A stretch of 64,000 nucleotides of DNA from CAWBOV01 sp963790525. Its GTDB lineage: Bacteria; Actinomycetota; Actinomycetes; Mycobacteriales; Jatrophihabitantaceae. Shown piece after piece: positions 1 through 9,132 of this stretch (positions within the stretch are counted from its first letter, which is position 1; every line of letters begins with the position of its first letter). Made by a program: the position numbers and the translations under genes. The notes beneath the pieces were generated by a model that was not told where the DNA came from, ran no database searches, and saw only the letters and a list, made by a program, of their open reading frames with translations. The stretch lies in assembly GCA_963790525.1 (NCBI GenBank), contig CAWBOV010000006.1, positions 62,001-126,000 of the forward strand. The letters run 5' to 3'.

Positions 1-1
1 C

Positions 2-676
2 CCCCCGATACGTGTCCTCATCGCTGACGACCAACAACTCGTCCGCGCCGGCTTTCGCATGATCCTCGCGACCCAACCCGACCTGCACGTCGTCGGCGAA
101 GCTAGCAGCGGCATGGAAGCGATCACGCTCACGAAGGCAACTCAGCCCGACGTGATTCTGATGGATATCCGCATGCCCGACACCGACGGCATCGAAGCCA
201 CTCGACGTATCCTCGCCGAACCTAACGAGTCGCCACCGCGGGTGCTGATCCTGACCACGTTCGATTTGGACGAATACGTGTACGAGGCGCTCCGCGCAGG
301 AGCAAGCGGCTTTCTACTCAAAGATGTGCCACCCGAACAGCTCGCCGCCGGGGTCCGGATGGTTCACCGTGGCGACGCGTTGTTCGCGCCGAGCGTCACC
401 CGGCGACTAATCGAAGAATTCACCACCTCCCAACGTCTGCGCCCGGTCGAGACGCCCGCCGCTTTGTCGACGCTCAGTCCCCGCGAGCACGAAGTCTTTC
501 GGCTACTCGCTCGCGGCCACTCCAACCAACAAATCGCGAATCACCTCATCGTCGGCGAGACAACCGTCAAGACCCACGTCACCCGCATCCTCACCAAACT
601 CGACTTACGCGATCGCGTTCAAGTCGTCGTCCTCGCCTACGAAAGCGGCATCATCACCCCAGGCCTAACCGACTGA
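2..676 (+). CDS. NarL/LuxR-family response regulator, 5' end cut by the window
   Basis: The reading frame is already open at base 2 and shows a receiver domain: the acidic pair in IADDQQ, the phospho-acceptor aspartate in VILMDIRMPD, and a conserved lysine in FLLKDV. A C-terminal LuxR-type helix-turn-helix follows (LSPREHEVFRLLARGHSNQQ, then TVKTHVTRIL). Such proteins are phosphorylated by a partner histidine kinase and then bind DNA. Only a few N-terminal residues are missing. No kinase is visible to the right, so the partner should lie to the left, outside the window. The frame is intact to the stop. Confidence 0.93.
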   Translation, partial: PPIRVLIADDQQLVRAGFRMILATQPDLHVVGEASSGMEAITLTKATQPDVILMDIRMPDTDGIEATRRILAEPNESPPRVLILTTFDLDEYVYEALRAGASGFLLKDVPPEQLAAGVRMVHRGDALFAPSVTRRLIEEFTTSQRLRPVETPAALSTLSPREHEVFRLLARGHSNQQIANHLIVGETTVKTHVTRILTKLDLRDRVQVVVLAYESGIITPGLTD

Positions 677-1073
677 GCCCACCAGGCTCAACCAGTGACG
701 GTGTTGACTTCATCTGGTTGAACCCTCGCTGCCAGGTCGGTTATTGGTCTGTGTTCGACCCGAACGTTTCCGGCACGATGGAAGGCCTTGACTCGCGATG
801 GCAGAGGTGAGGTCTTCGATCTACGCATGACACCGCGAGTCCTCACCCTGCACGAGGCTCCCGGTCTGCTTCGAGGAATCCGGTGTCGGCTGCGCCGAGT
901 TGGGCTGCGTGCAACGGTCGTGCAACACCAGGACCGCAAGCAACCGTCACATCCAACGTCACCGACCAGGCTGAGGCCCACAACCAGCGGCGTCGCGACC
1001 AACCAACGCTGCCAACGCCGGGCGGAAAACGTTGACACAAAAGTGCTCACCCAACGCAGCTAGCGCAAGGTCG
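677..1073. other. Intergenic stretch without a supported gene
   Basis: Several short overlapping frames exist on both strands, but none has a recognisable domain or a convincing ribosome binding site. A TTGACA hexamer at 1032-1037 could be a -35 element for the tRNA that follows, but no good -10 is seen at normal spacing. Confidence 0.4.
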
Positions 1074-1145
1074 GGGCGATTAGCTCAGTGGGAGAGCGCT
1101 TCCTTGACACGGAAGAGGCCACTGGTTCAATCCCAGTATCGCCCA
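1074..1145 (+). tRNA. tRNA-Val(GAC)
   Basis: The acceptor arms GGGCGAT and ATCGCCC pair fully. The D arm GCTCAGTGGGAGAGC, an anticodon stem CTTCC/GGAAG with loop TTGACAC, and a T arm with GGTTCAATCCC are all present. The loop gives anticodon GAC. The discriminator is A at 1145, followed by CC but not a full CCA. Confidence 0.95.
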
Positions 1146-1159
1146 CCGAAGGCAGCCAA

Positions 1160-1189
1160 GACGGGCCCCGCAGCGATGCGGGGCCCGTC
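1160..1189 (+). terminator. Hairpin terminator downstream of tRNA-Val
   Basis: A perfect 12-bp stem (GACGGGCCCCGC paired with GCGGGGCCCGTC) closes a 6-base loop and is followed by a short T-rich run (TTCGTGT). It starts 15 bases after the tRNA, the usual place for an intrinsic terminator of the tRNA transcript. Confidence 0.75.
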
Positions 1190-1657
1190 TTCGTGTCCGT
1201 CGTGATGGACGCTCGACTCATACCTCAGGTAGAGCCCGCGAGTCACCGCGCTGTGAGCCTGGCCGCCATGCCGGTGTTGCACGCCGGTTGCACCGATAGC
1301 CCGCAGCGGCTGCTCGAACTGTGGGTCCGACCGAATTTGCAAGGGGAGCGGCGTGCAAACGGCTCGGTGATCACTGCCTGGCGTGACTAATGCTCTGCGA
1401 CGGCCTGTTGGGCAATTTGTCGGCGACGGTCAACGCGAACGTCTGCTGCGGCATGAACGACACGAGAGCGCACCAAACGGTCCAGATCGCCAAGCCGATG
1501 TGTTCGGATAGGAGGGAGCACAAAAAGTCTCGCAGCGCGACTCCCTTCCCTCTGGCCTGCCAGACGGCCTCATCGTCGGGAGGCTAGTCAGGGATTCAGT
1601 GGCGTCCCGTGGGCGTTTCCGAAGCCTGTGGGTGGGGGTGCCGTTCCCTCGCAACTG
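1190..1657. other. Intergenic stretch, no supported gene
   Basis: There are only short frames without recognisable features. It separates the rightward tRNA from the leftward GH15 cluster, so transcription converges here. Confidence 0.35.
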
Positions 1658-2234
1658 TTAGGGCAGACGTCGCCGACATGGCCGGAGTCCTCGCACGGCC
1701 AGAAGTATGAGGACCACGGTCGCGGCCGTGCGCGCGGGTCGCGACCGACCAGGCCGAGGTGAGGCAGGCTCCGTTGTGGGGATGTCGCATGCGTGCTCTT
1801 GGTGTGCGGCCGTGCCTTGGTCGGGGCGGTCGGGGTGGATGCGTAGGACGGGTGCGGTGCGTCGCAGGGTTGCTTCGCGGCGGGCTTCGCTGAGGCCGTA
1901 GCCGGAGTCGCCGTGGGGTCCGCACAGGACGGAGGTGACGGCGGCGTAGGCGGTGATCCAGTTATCCCAGCCGGTGTCGTCGTCGGGTCCGGTGGGGGAG
2001 GCGGACGCGGTGGGGTGCGGGCCGGGGGAGTGGGGGTCCGGGGGGAGGCTGTTGAGGAGGTAGCCGCGCATGGCGTCGAGGTCGTGCCAGAGCTGCTGGG
2101 CGTAGGCGCAGGTGTGGTGCAGGGCGTCGTCGAGTAGTTGGGCGCGGGCTTCGTGGTCGGCGGTGAAGTCGCCGCGGTCGTTGTCGAGGATCCGGTCGGG
2201 ATCGAGGAGCTTGCGGGGTCGGGATGGGTTGCAT
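1658..2234 (-). CDS. Hypothetical protein downstream of GH15 glucosidase (one apparent frameshift)
   Basis: I do not recognise this protein. A start ATG at 2234 lies behind an AGGA Shine-Dalgarno, but the long acidic frame (DPDRILDNDRGDFTADHEAR, then LLDDALHHTCAYAQQLWHDL) is entered only after a shift at about 2213. The middle looks soluble and alpha-helical. The C-terminal part becomes arginine-rich and may read past a second shift. It begins 12 bases after the GH15 stop, so it is probably the last gene of that operon. The assigned 3' end is uncertain. Confidence 0.5.
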
Positions 2235-2246
2235 GCTGGTCGTCCT

Positions 2247-4011
2247 TTAGTGGGCGAGTCGGGCGGAGGTTTCGATCATCAGGGCGTGGACGAAGGCTTG
2301 GGGGAGGTTGCCGCGCATCTGGTGCTGGTGAGGCGTCGTATTCCTCGCTGAACAGCTGCGGGGGTCCGCAGGCGGCGCGGGTGCGTTCGTACCAGGCGCG
2401 GGCCTCGACCGGTTGGTGCTGCTGGTGGAGGCTGAGCGCGACGAGGAACCCGCAGAGCAGGAACGATCCTTCGGCGTCGGGTAGGGGTCGGTCGTCGTGG
2501 CGGAAGCGGTAGGCGTAGCCGTCGCGGGTGAGGTCGCGCAGGTAGGCGTGCAGGGTGGCGGTGGTGCGCGGGTCGTCGGCGGGGACGGCGCCGCGCAAGT
2601 CCGGGCAGCAGCAGCGCGGCGTCCAGGGCGGGGTCCTCGGGTGAGCGTTGCCAGTGTCCGTCGGGGTGCAGGGCGTGCGCCGCGGTGTCGGCGACGATGT
2701 GGTCGGCCAAGCGTGAGCCAGTCCGCGGCTTGGGCCGCGGCCGGGTGCGCGGCGGCGATGGCGCGCAGTCCGGCCGCGGCGGTCAGGCGGCTGTGGGTCC
2801 AGGGCCGGTTGTCGATTTCCCAGATGCCGGCGTCGGGTTCGGTCCAGCGTCGGCGCGATCGCGCCGGCGGCGGCTTCGGCCGCGCGCCAGCCTTCGGTGT
2901 CGAGGCGGTCGTGGCGGGCGGCGGCGGCGAACAGCAGCAGCGCCTCGCCGAAGGCGTCGAGCTGGAACTGCTGGTTGACCCAGTTGCCGATGATGTCGTA
3001 GCCGCCGGGGTAGCCGGCCAGGTCGAGGTGGCGTTGGTCGGGGACGGGTTCGCCGGTGGTGGTGTAGGCGGGGGCGAGGCTGGTCGCCGTGCTCGAGCAG
3101 CCGGTCACCGACGAAGGAGACGGCGGCGTCGAGCAGCGGGTGGGGTCCGGCGGCGGCGACGGCTTGCCCGGCGTAGCACTGGTCGCGGATCCAGACGTAG
3201 CGGTAGTCGTAGTTGCGGCCGGCTTCGGCCCGCTCGGGCAGGCTGGTGGTGGCGGCGGCGACCATGCCGCCGCCGCTGCTGGTGAGCCCCCGCAGCACGG
3301 CGTAGCTGCGGCGGGTGTCGCGGGGGGCGAGCACGTTGTCCAGGGTGGGGACGGCGGCGTGCCAGGCGGCTTCGGTGGCGCGTCCAGGCGGTGTCGGCGT
3401 CGACCGGGTTGCTCAGGCAGCGGCTGGTCGCTGAGTTCGAGGACCAGGTCGTGGTGCTGGCCGGCTTCGAGGTCCACCTCGAGCGTGCAGTGCTTGCCGG
3501 TTGCTGTCGCGGGTGGGCGTCCTGGCCCGCCGGTCCAGCGCAGATGAAGGCCGCCGCTGCGCCCGGTCCACACGCCGGCGTGGCAGTGCAGGTCGCTCAG
3601 CTCGTGCTGGCCGTAGCCGGCGCGGGGTTCCAGGGAGACGGTGACGGTGGCGGCGTGATCGACGGCGTGGATGCGGCGCAGCAGGACGACGCGGTGCGGG
3701 TCGCCGGGGAAGGCGAGGGCCTCGCGGCATTCGATGATGCCGTTGTCGGTGACCCAGCGGCTGCGCCAGATCATCGAGCCGTCTTCGTAGGAGCCGCCCC
3801 ACACGTTGCGCCCGGCCGGGGTGACGGTGTACTCGCCGGCGCCGCCGATGAGGGAGGTGAAGACGGCGTCGCTGTCCCAGCGGGGCGCGCACAGCCACAC
3901 GATGTCACCGTGGGGGCCGACGACGGCGCCGCGTTCGCCGTCGGCCAGCAGCGCGTAGTCGCGCAGTACCTGCGGAGGGATCCGGTCGCTCGGGCTGGCG
4001 CCGGCGGTCAT
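2247..4011 (-). CDS. Glycoside hydrolase family 15 (glucoamylase/trehalase-like), several frameshifts
   Basis: GH15 enzymes release glucose from the non-reducing ends of alpha-glucans or split trehalose. Conserved blocks appear in order but in alternating frames: the N-terminal beta-domain (YALLADGERGAVVGPHGDI), YRYVWIRDQCY, GGYDIIGNWVNQQFQLDAFG, GIWEIDNRPWTHSRL with the probable general acid glutamate, FSEEYD, and the terminal MRGNLPQAFVHALMI. Shifts fall near 3400, 3085, 2850, 2700, 2600 and 2345. Joined, they give about 588 residues, the family length. The start ATG at 4011 overlaps the stop of the upstream gene (ATGA). Either a pseudogene or, given similar lesions in essential genes here, a sequencing artefact. 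The exact substrate is not clear. Confidence 0.85.
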
Positions 4012-4370
4012 CGTCGCCCTCGGGCAAGGAGGGTGCCGGCGAGGGCGGAGGCGCCGGCGCTGGCCGCGCTGGCCAGCGCGGCGCGGCGGTAGCGGGGCCA
4101 GACCCGCGCGGCGATGAGCATCGACGCGGCGTGCGTCAGGTCGACGACGACCCCGAGGCGCAGGATGTTTCGGCTCGGGGCGATGGCCTCGGGGGCGGCT
4201 TGGGCGAGCAGGCGGGCGCCGAGGATGCGCACGATCCAGACCGGCGGGACACCGCCCTCGCTGGTGATGCGGCGCAGCGCGCCGGCTGGTTGCGCGAGCA
4301 GCACCGCGGCTTGGCCGAGGTGCGCGGCGGCGAGCAGACGGGTTGCGGCCCGCCGGTCGGGGGTGGTCAC
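4008..4370 (-). CDS. Small hydrophobic protein of the SDR-GH15 operon
   Basis: This 120-residue protein has no family I can name. A GTG start at 4370 overlaps the stop of the SDR gene (GTGA), and its own stop overlaps the GH15 start (ATGA), so it is translationally coupled on both sides. The sequence has alternating hydrophobic helices (AATRLLAAAHLGQAAVLLAQ; later NILRLGVVVDLTHAASMLIA) and a C-terminal alanine-rich helix. It probably sits in or on the membrane, with two or three segments. The tight coupling suggests a role tied to the SDR or to sugar handling, but this is inference. Confidence 0.7.
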   Translation of the reverse strand: MTTPDRRAATRLLAAAHLGQAAVLLAQPAGALRRITSEGGVPPVWIVRILGARLLAQAAPEAIAPSRNILRLGVVVDLTHAASMLIAARVWPRYRRAALASAASAGASALAGTLLARGRR

Positions 4371-5371
4371 CGCCGCCGCCCGATGAGTGCGAGGACGGTG
4401 GCCGCAGCGGCGCCGGCTAGAGAGGCGCCGAGCAGGCCGTGGTGGTGAGAGGCCCACAACTGTGGGTCCTGCTCGTGGGATTTGTCGTCGAACACGCCGT
4501 GTGCGCCGAAGTCGTGCCCGCTCTCGCCGTCGGCCGGTTCCCACAGGTTGACCGGGGCGTCGGGGTCATGCCGCCGGTCGGTTTGCTGGGACTTGAAACC
4601 CGTCTTGCCGAGGTAGCGATCCAGCAGCCCCGGGGCGATCGCGTTCGCGGCCAAGGTGCCCATGGTGGAAGCCCCCACCCAGTACTCACGGCGTTTCGGG
4701 TGGTCGGCGGCGAACAGCACGCCGCGGGCGGCGAACTCGGGCTGATAAATGGGCGGCACCGGCTGAGCATGACGAGGAAGCCGGGATAACACCCAGGAAA
4801 ATTGCGGGGTGTTGACGGCCGGCATTTGCACCATGGTGACGTGCACATTGCTCTTGTCGTGCAGCAGTTCACAGCGCAGCGCCTCGTGGAAGCCTTGGAT
4901 GGCGTGTTTGGCGCCGCAGTAGGCCGACTGCAGCGGGATGCCGCGGTAGGCCAGCGCCGAGCCGACCTGCACGATCGTCCCCCGGTCACGAGCTTTCATG
5001 TACTTGAGCGCGGCCATGGTGCCGTAGATGTAGCCGAGGTAGCTGACCTCGGTGACCCGCCGGTATTCCTCGGGTTTGATCTGGTCGAAGGGCGCGAACA
5101 CGGAGGTGAACGCCACGTTGACCCAGACATCGATCGGCCCGATCTCCGCCTCAACCTTCGCGGCGAGGGCGAACACCTGATCGGCGTCGGCCACATCGGC
5201 CGGCATCACGTGCGCGGTGCCCCCGGCCTGCTCGACTTGCGCGGCAGCACCGTCGAGCCCCTTCTTTCCCCGGGCGACGAGCACGACGGTGTCGCCCCGA
5301 GCGCCGAACGCGATCGCGCTCGCCCGCCCGATTCCTCCGCTGGATCCAGTTACCACGATGATGCGCGGCAT
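4367..5371 (-). CDS. SDR-family oxidoreductase with C-terminal membrane segment
   Basis: This is a classical short-chain dehydrogenase using NAD(P)H. The Rossmann motif VVTGSSGGIGRAS is at residues 5-17, and the catalytic pair is seen in SAYCGAKHAIQ (YxxxK). After the about 250-residue catalytic domain comes a tail ending in a single hydrophobic segment (LLGASLAGAAAATVLALI) and basic residues, as in tail-anchored SDRs. I chose ATG 5371 because AAGGAG lies 9 bases upstream. An ATG three codons earlier would touch the Shine-Dalgarno. It follows the MarR gene by 55 bases and is coupled to the next gene. The substrate is unknown. Confidence 0.9.
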   Translation of the reverse strand: MPRIIVVTGSSGGIGRASAIAFGARGDTVVLVARGKKGLDGAAAQVEQAGGTAHVMPADVADADQVFALAAKVEAEIGPIDVWVNVAFTSVFAPFDQIKPEEYRRVTEVSYLGYIYGTMAALKYMKARDRGTIVQVGSALAYRGIPLQSAYCGAKHAIQGFHEALRCELLHDKSNVHVTMVQMPAVNTPQFSWVLSRLPRHAQPVPPIYQPEFAARGVLFAADHPKRREYWVGASTMGTLAANAIAPGLLDRYLGKTGFKSQQTDRRHDPDAPVNLWEPADGESGHDFGAHGVFDDKSHEQDPQLWASHHHGLLGASLAGAAAATVLALIGRRR

Positions 5372-5426
5372 AAAGGTCATCTCCTTATCAAGCTTTCGTA
5401 GGTCGAGGTCGAGGTCGAGGCGGGCG

Positions 5427-5936
5427 TTAGGTGGTCCAGCCCATTGCCCACAGATCGGGATCGGATGGTTCGCCGCCGGCGACGGCGAACTCATGAAGCA
5501 GCGACGTCAGCTCGGCGCGCCGCTGTTTGGTCATCTGCCTGCTCATTCGGTCGAGGATCGGCTCGATCGCCTGCCGACGCCGGCGCATGACCTCGTCAAC
5601 CACTTCCTGACCGGCTGGAGTCAACGTCAATGTCAGTTGCCGGCGGTTGGCGGGGTCATCAGCGCGGTTGAGCAGACCCTTGACCACCAACCGGTCGCAC
5701 AGCCGGCTGGCCCGGGTCAAATGAATCCTCGTCGCCTCGGACAACTCACTGAGCGACACCGACCCGCGGCTGGCAATCACCACCAGGGCACGGACCTGGG
5801 TGAGATCAGCGACGTCTTCCACGGCCGCGATCGATTGAGCGCTGATCGCGACCAACACCCGGGATGCTGCCAGCATGGCATCGGCCTCCCCATCGTGCCC
5901 GTCACGGCTTCGCGGCGATCGACGTTCCTTCGGCAT
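5427..5936 (-). CDS. MarR-family transcriptional regulator (copy 1)
   Basis: A winged-helix MarR protein of 169 residues: a dimerisation helix, the recognition region (SLSELSEATRIHLTRASRLC), and the wing (RADDPANRRQLTLTLTPAGQ). MarR proteins usually repress their own and neighbouring promoters and are released by small ligands or oxidation. It is divergent from the pyruvate oxidase gene and heads the SDR-GH15 run. A near-perfect palindrome lies 30-44 bases before its start. It is clearly paralogous to the MarR gene at 17263-17739: they share the (A)RVLVA helix and the RxDDPxxRR wing. Confidence 0.93.
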   Translation of the reverse strand: MPKERRSPRSRDGHDGEADAMLAASRVLVAISAQSIAAVEDVADLTQVRALVVIASRGSVSLSELSEATRIHLTRASRLCDRLVVKGLLNRADDPANRRQLTLTLTPAGQEVVDEVMRRRRQAIEPILDRMSRQMTKQRRAELTSLLHEFAVAGGEPSDPDLWAMGWTT

Positions 5937-5965
5937 GCGTCCACTCTCCCCCTAACGCTTGCGCT

Positions 5966-5980
5966 TCGCAACCGTTGCGA
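5966..5980. promoter_or_regulatory. Candidate MarR operator (palindrome) in the divergent region
   Basis: TCGCAACCGTTGCGA is a perfect 7-1-7 inverted repeat between the divergent MarR and pyruvate oxidase genes. A loose half-site (TCGCAAC) follows at about 6018-6024. The 12-base core CGCAACCGTTGC recurs with one mismatch at 17791-17802, before the second MarR gene. Operator function is inferred from position and symmetry. Confidence 0.6.
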
Positions 5981-6110
5981 GTAGACCAGTAAGAGAGATT
6001 GCATCGCAGCCCACAGCTCGCAACAGCGGCACGGAGGCAACCGGTGCACGGTCACACCGACGTTCGGGCGATCTTCCGGCGTCGAGATCACGGCTCGTGA
6101 GGAGAACACA

Positions 6111-7909
6111 ATGGCGCAAACTGTCGCTGACGTCCTGCTGGCTCGACTGCGGGAATGGAACATCAAACAGGTCTTCGCCTTTCCCGGCGATGGCATCAAC
6201 GGTCTGCTCGCGGCCTGGGGAAGGGCGGACAACGATCCGCAGTTCGTGCAGGCCCGGCATGAGGAGATGGCGGCATTCGAGGCGGTGGGCTACGCGAAGT
6301 TCTCGGGCAACGTCGCCGTCTGCGCGGCGACCAGCGGGCCCGGCGCGATCCACCTGCTGAACGGTTTGTATGACGCGAAGCTGGACCACGTCCCGGTGGT
6401 GGCGATCGTCGGGCAGACCGAACGCTCGGCGATGGGCGGCTCCTACCAGCAGGAGGTCGATCTGCTGACGCTGTTCAAGGACGTGTGCAGCGACTACGTG
6501 CAGATGTGCACCGTCCCCGAGCAGCTGCCGAACCTGATCGACCGCGCGATCCGGGTCGCGGTCAGCGAGTCGGCGCCGACGTGCGTCATCATCCCCTCCG
6601 ACGTGTTCGATCTGGAGTACGTCGCCCCCGGGCATGCGTTCAAGCAGGTCCCCTCCAGCCTGGGCATGTCCGCCTCCACGGTTACCGCTGAAGCATCAGC
6701 TGTCCGGCAGGCCGCCGACATCCTCAACGCCGGGGAGAAGGTCGCGCTGCTGGTCGGGCAGGGCGCCCGCGGCTGCGTGGACGAGTTGACCCAGATCGCC
6801 GATCTTCTCGGCGCAGGCGCCGCGAAAGCCCTGCTCGGCAAGGACGTTCTCTCCGATGAGCTGCCGTGGGTGACCGGCTCCATCGGGCTGCTCGGGACGA
6901 TCGCGTCCTACAAGCTGATGATGGGCTGCGACACGCTACTCACCGTCGGCTCGAACTTCCCCTACACCCAGTTCATGCCAAAACTGGACCAGGCCCGCGC
7001 GATTCAGATCGACCGCTCCGGCAAATGGATCGGCATGCGCTACCCCTACGAACTGAACCTGGTCGGGGATGCCAAAGCGACCCTGCAGGCACTGATCCCG
7101 CTGCTGGAACGCAAAACCGACCGGTCCTGGCGCGAGGAAGATCGAAGGCGAGGTCGCGGACTGGTGGAAGACCGTCGAGCGCCGCGCGCTGACCGACGCC
7201 GACCCGGTCAACCCGATGCGGATCTTCCACGAACTGTCCAAGCGGCTGCCCGCCAACGCGATGGTCGCCTCCGACTCCGGGCAGTTCGGCGAACTGGTAT
7301 GCCCGGCATCTGAAGTTCCACGGCGAGATCCGCGGGTCGCTGTCGGGGACGCTGGCGACCATGGGACCGGGTGTGCCCTACGTGATCGGCGCCAAGTGGG
7401 CCCACCCCGACCGGCCGGCGATCGCCGTGGTCGGGGACGGCGCGATGCAGATGAACGGCATGGCCGAACTGATCACCGTCGCCCACTACTGGCAGCAGTG
7501 GGCCGACCCCCGACTGATCGTGGCGATCCTGCACAACAACGACCTCAACCAGGTCACCTGGGAGCTGCGGGCGATGGAAGGCGCGCCGAAGTTCGCCGAG
7601 TCCCAGACGCTGCCCGACGTCGACTTCGCCGCGTTCGCCCGCACCCTGGGCCTGTCCGGGGTCAACATCGACACCCCCGACGCGATCGGCCCGGCGTGGG
7701 ACGCCGCGTTCGCTGCCGACCGCCCGACCGTGCTGGACATCCGCTGCGACCCGGACGTGCCGCCGATCCCGCCGCACGCCACCTTCGCTCAGGCCAAAGC
7801 CACCGCCGGGGCGATCCTGCACGGTGACGAGGATGCCTGGGGCTTCGTCAAGCAGGGCATCAAACAGAAGGCGCAGCAGTACCTGCCCGGCACCAAGAGC
7901 GAGGACTGA
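6111..7909 (+). CDS. Thiamine-diphosphate-dependent pyruvate oxidase/dehydrogenase (quinone), two frameshifts
   Basis: A PoxB-like flavoprotein that would oxidise pyruvate to acetate and CO2, usually passing electrons to quinone. The N-terminal TPP domain shows FPGDGINGLLAAW and the catalytic glutamate in RHEEMAAFEAVGYAK. The central FAD/transhydrogenase-like domain follows, and the C-terminal TPP-binding motif GDGAMQMN...LHNNDLNQVTWE is present. The frame shifts near 7135 (an extra G in GAGGAAG) and near 7300, restoring WYARHLKFHGEIRGSLSG. Joined length is about 599 residues, as in the family. ATG 6111 follows GGAG. It is the first gene of the rightward redox run and shares the operator region with MarR. 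Acetolactate synthase-type activity cannot be excluded. Confidence 0.88.
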
Positions 7910-7911
7910 AC

Positions 7912-8407
7912 ATGCGCAGCGACGGCGTAGTCGCACGAGGAGCCGCCACGGTCGGTGTCGTCGCGGAGGCGGTCCATGATGTGCGGACCGGCCGGTTCGA
8001 ACGCAGCCTGTCGGCGCTTGACCGCCGCCGGGGCGGTGATCACCACGGCCGAGATCTACATGTCACATGACGGGGCCAGCTTCGGGAACAAGATGATGTG
8101 GTGGCCCATCGTGGTCGTGCCGACCGCGGTCCCGGCGGGCATCGCGTCGGTCTTTTCGGCCCGGGCCGCGCACACCGTCCTGCCGCTGGCCTCAGCGGCG
8201 ATCGTGATCAACGGTCTGCAGGGCACCTATCTGCATCTGCGCGGGGTGGCCCAACGCCCGGGCGGGATCACCGGCTACAACTTGGAGGCCGGGCCGCCGG
8301 TGTTCGCGCCGCTGCTGGCCTCGCTGGTCGGAGGGATGGGGCTGCTCGCTGCGGTGCTGCGCCGCGAAGGCCACCATCAGCATGGGCACCGGGCAGGGGA
8401 GGGCTGA
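7912..8407 (+). CDS. Small integral membrane protein coupled to gluconate-dehydrogenase genes (one frameshift)
   Basis: Not a family I can name. The start at 7912 is followed by an N-terminal soluble part. A one-base shift near 8025 leads into a hydrophobic frame with about three membrane segments (WWPIVVVPTAVPAGIASVF, HTVLPLASAAIVINGL, VFAPLLASLVGGMGLLAAVL). It starts 2 bases after the pyruvate oxidase stop, and its TGA overlaps the next ATG (TGATG). The coupling suggests it anchors or serves the peripheral dehydrogenase encoded next. No heme-binding CxxCH motif is seen, so it is not the usual cytochrome c subunit. Confidence 0.65.
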
Positions 8408-9132
8408 TGCCCTACCGCAGCCCCGACCAGCGTGCGGTCACCCCGCAGCACCGCGGGCGCTATCCGGGCTTCGACGTGCTGGACAACGTCGAGATGTGGG
8501 ACGACGTCACGACCGGCGTCGTGCTCGCCCGGCTGGCGCTGCCCGGCGAGTTCGCGTTCTTCACCCCGACCGAGGTGAGCGTCGCCGGACCGCTGCTGGA
8601 TCTGCTCCTGGCCCAGGACAGCGACCCGCGGGTCCCGGTGCTCGCCCTCATCGACGCCCGACTCGCCGCCGGGGAAACCGACGGGTGGCACTACGACGAC
8701 CTGCCCGAAGACGGCCAGGCCTGGCGCGACACGCTGCGTTTCCTTGACGAGGACGCGCAGCAGGGCCATCACGGTCGCAGTTTCGCGCATCTGGTCAGCG
8801 ACGAACAAGCGTCTCTGGTCCAGACGGTGCAGGATTTGAGTTCCGACAGCGGACGCTGGCACGGCTGGTCCGCGACGCACGTGTGGAGCCTGTGGACCCG
8901 CTACGCCTGCACCGCGTTCTACTCCCATCCCTGGGCCTGGAACGAAATGGGTTTTCCCGGACCTGCTTATCCTCGCGGCTACCTCAACCCCGGCGTCAAT
9001 GCCCGCGAGCACTGGGAAGTCCCGGACTCCGGTACTGAGGACAGCGACACCGACCCGGTCACCTTCGCCACCCGCGTCGAGCAAGCCCGCCGCGACCACC
9101 AACGGACCCTCGGAGCGGAGGGGTCGGCGTGA
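8407..9132 (+). CDS. Gluconate 2-dehydrogenase subunit 3 family protein
   Basis: A 241-residue protein matching the small partner of GMC-type sugar-acid dehydrogenases: an N-terminal FFTPTEVSVAGPLLDLLL region and a tryptophan-rich middle (TRYACTAFYSHPWAWNEMGF) ending in GPAYPRGYLNPG. The family usually has a Tat signal and helps export and assemble the FAD subunit; I see no twin-arginine signal here. Its ATG overlaps the preceding stop, and its own stop overlaps the GTG of the GMC gene. The frame is intact. Confidence 0.85.
   Translation: MPYRSPDQRAVTPQHRGRYPGFDVLDNVEMWDDVTTGVVLARLALPGEFAFFTPTEVSVAGPLLDLLLAQDSDPRVPVLALIDARLAAGETDGWHYDDLPEDGQAWRDTLRFLDEDAQQGHHGRSFAHLVSDEQASLVQTVQDLSSDSGRWHGWSATHVWSLWTRYACTAFYSHPWAWNEMGFPGPAYPRGYLNPGVNAREHWEVPDSGTEDSDTDPVTFATRVEQARRDHQRTLGAEGSA

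Noticed and set aside
1088..1390. Plus-strand frame starting inside tRNA-Val
   Set aside because: It overlaps the tRNA and its terminator and has no protein features.
6936..7936. Minus-strand frames opposite pyruvate oxidase
   Set aside because: They have no recognisable domain, and the plus strand encodes a clear TPP enzyme.
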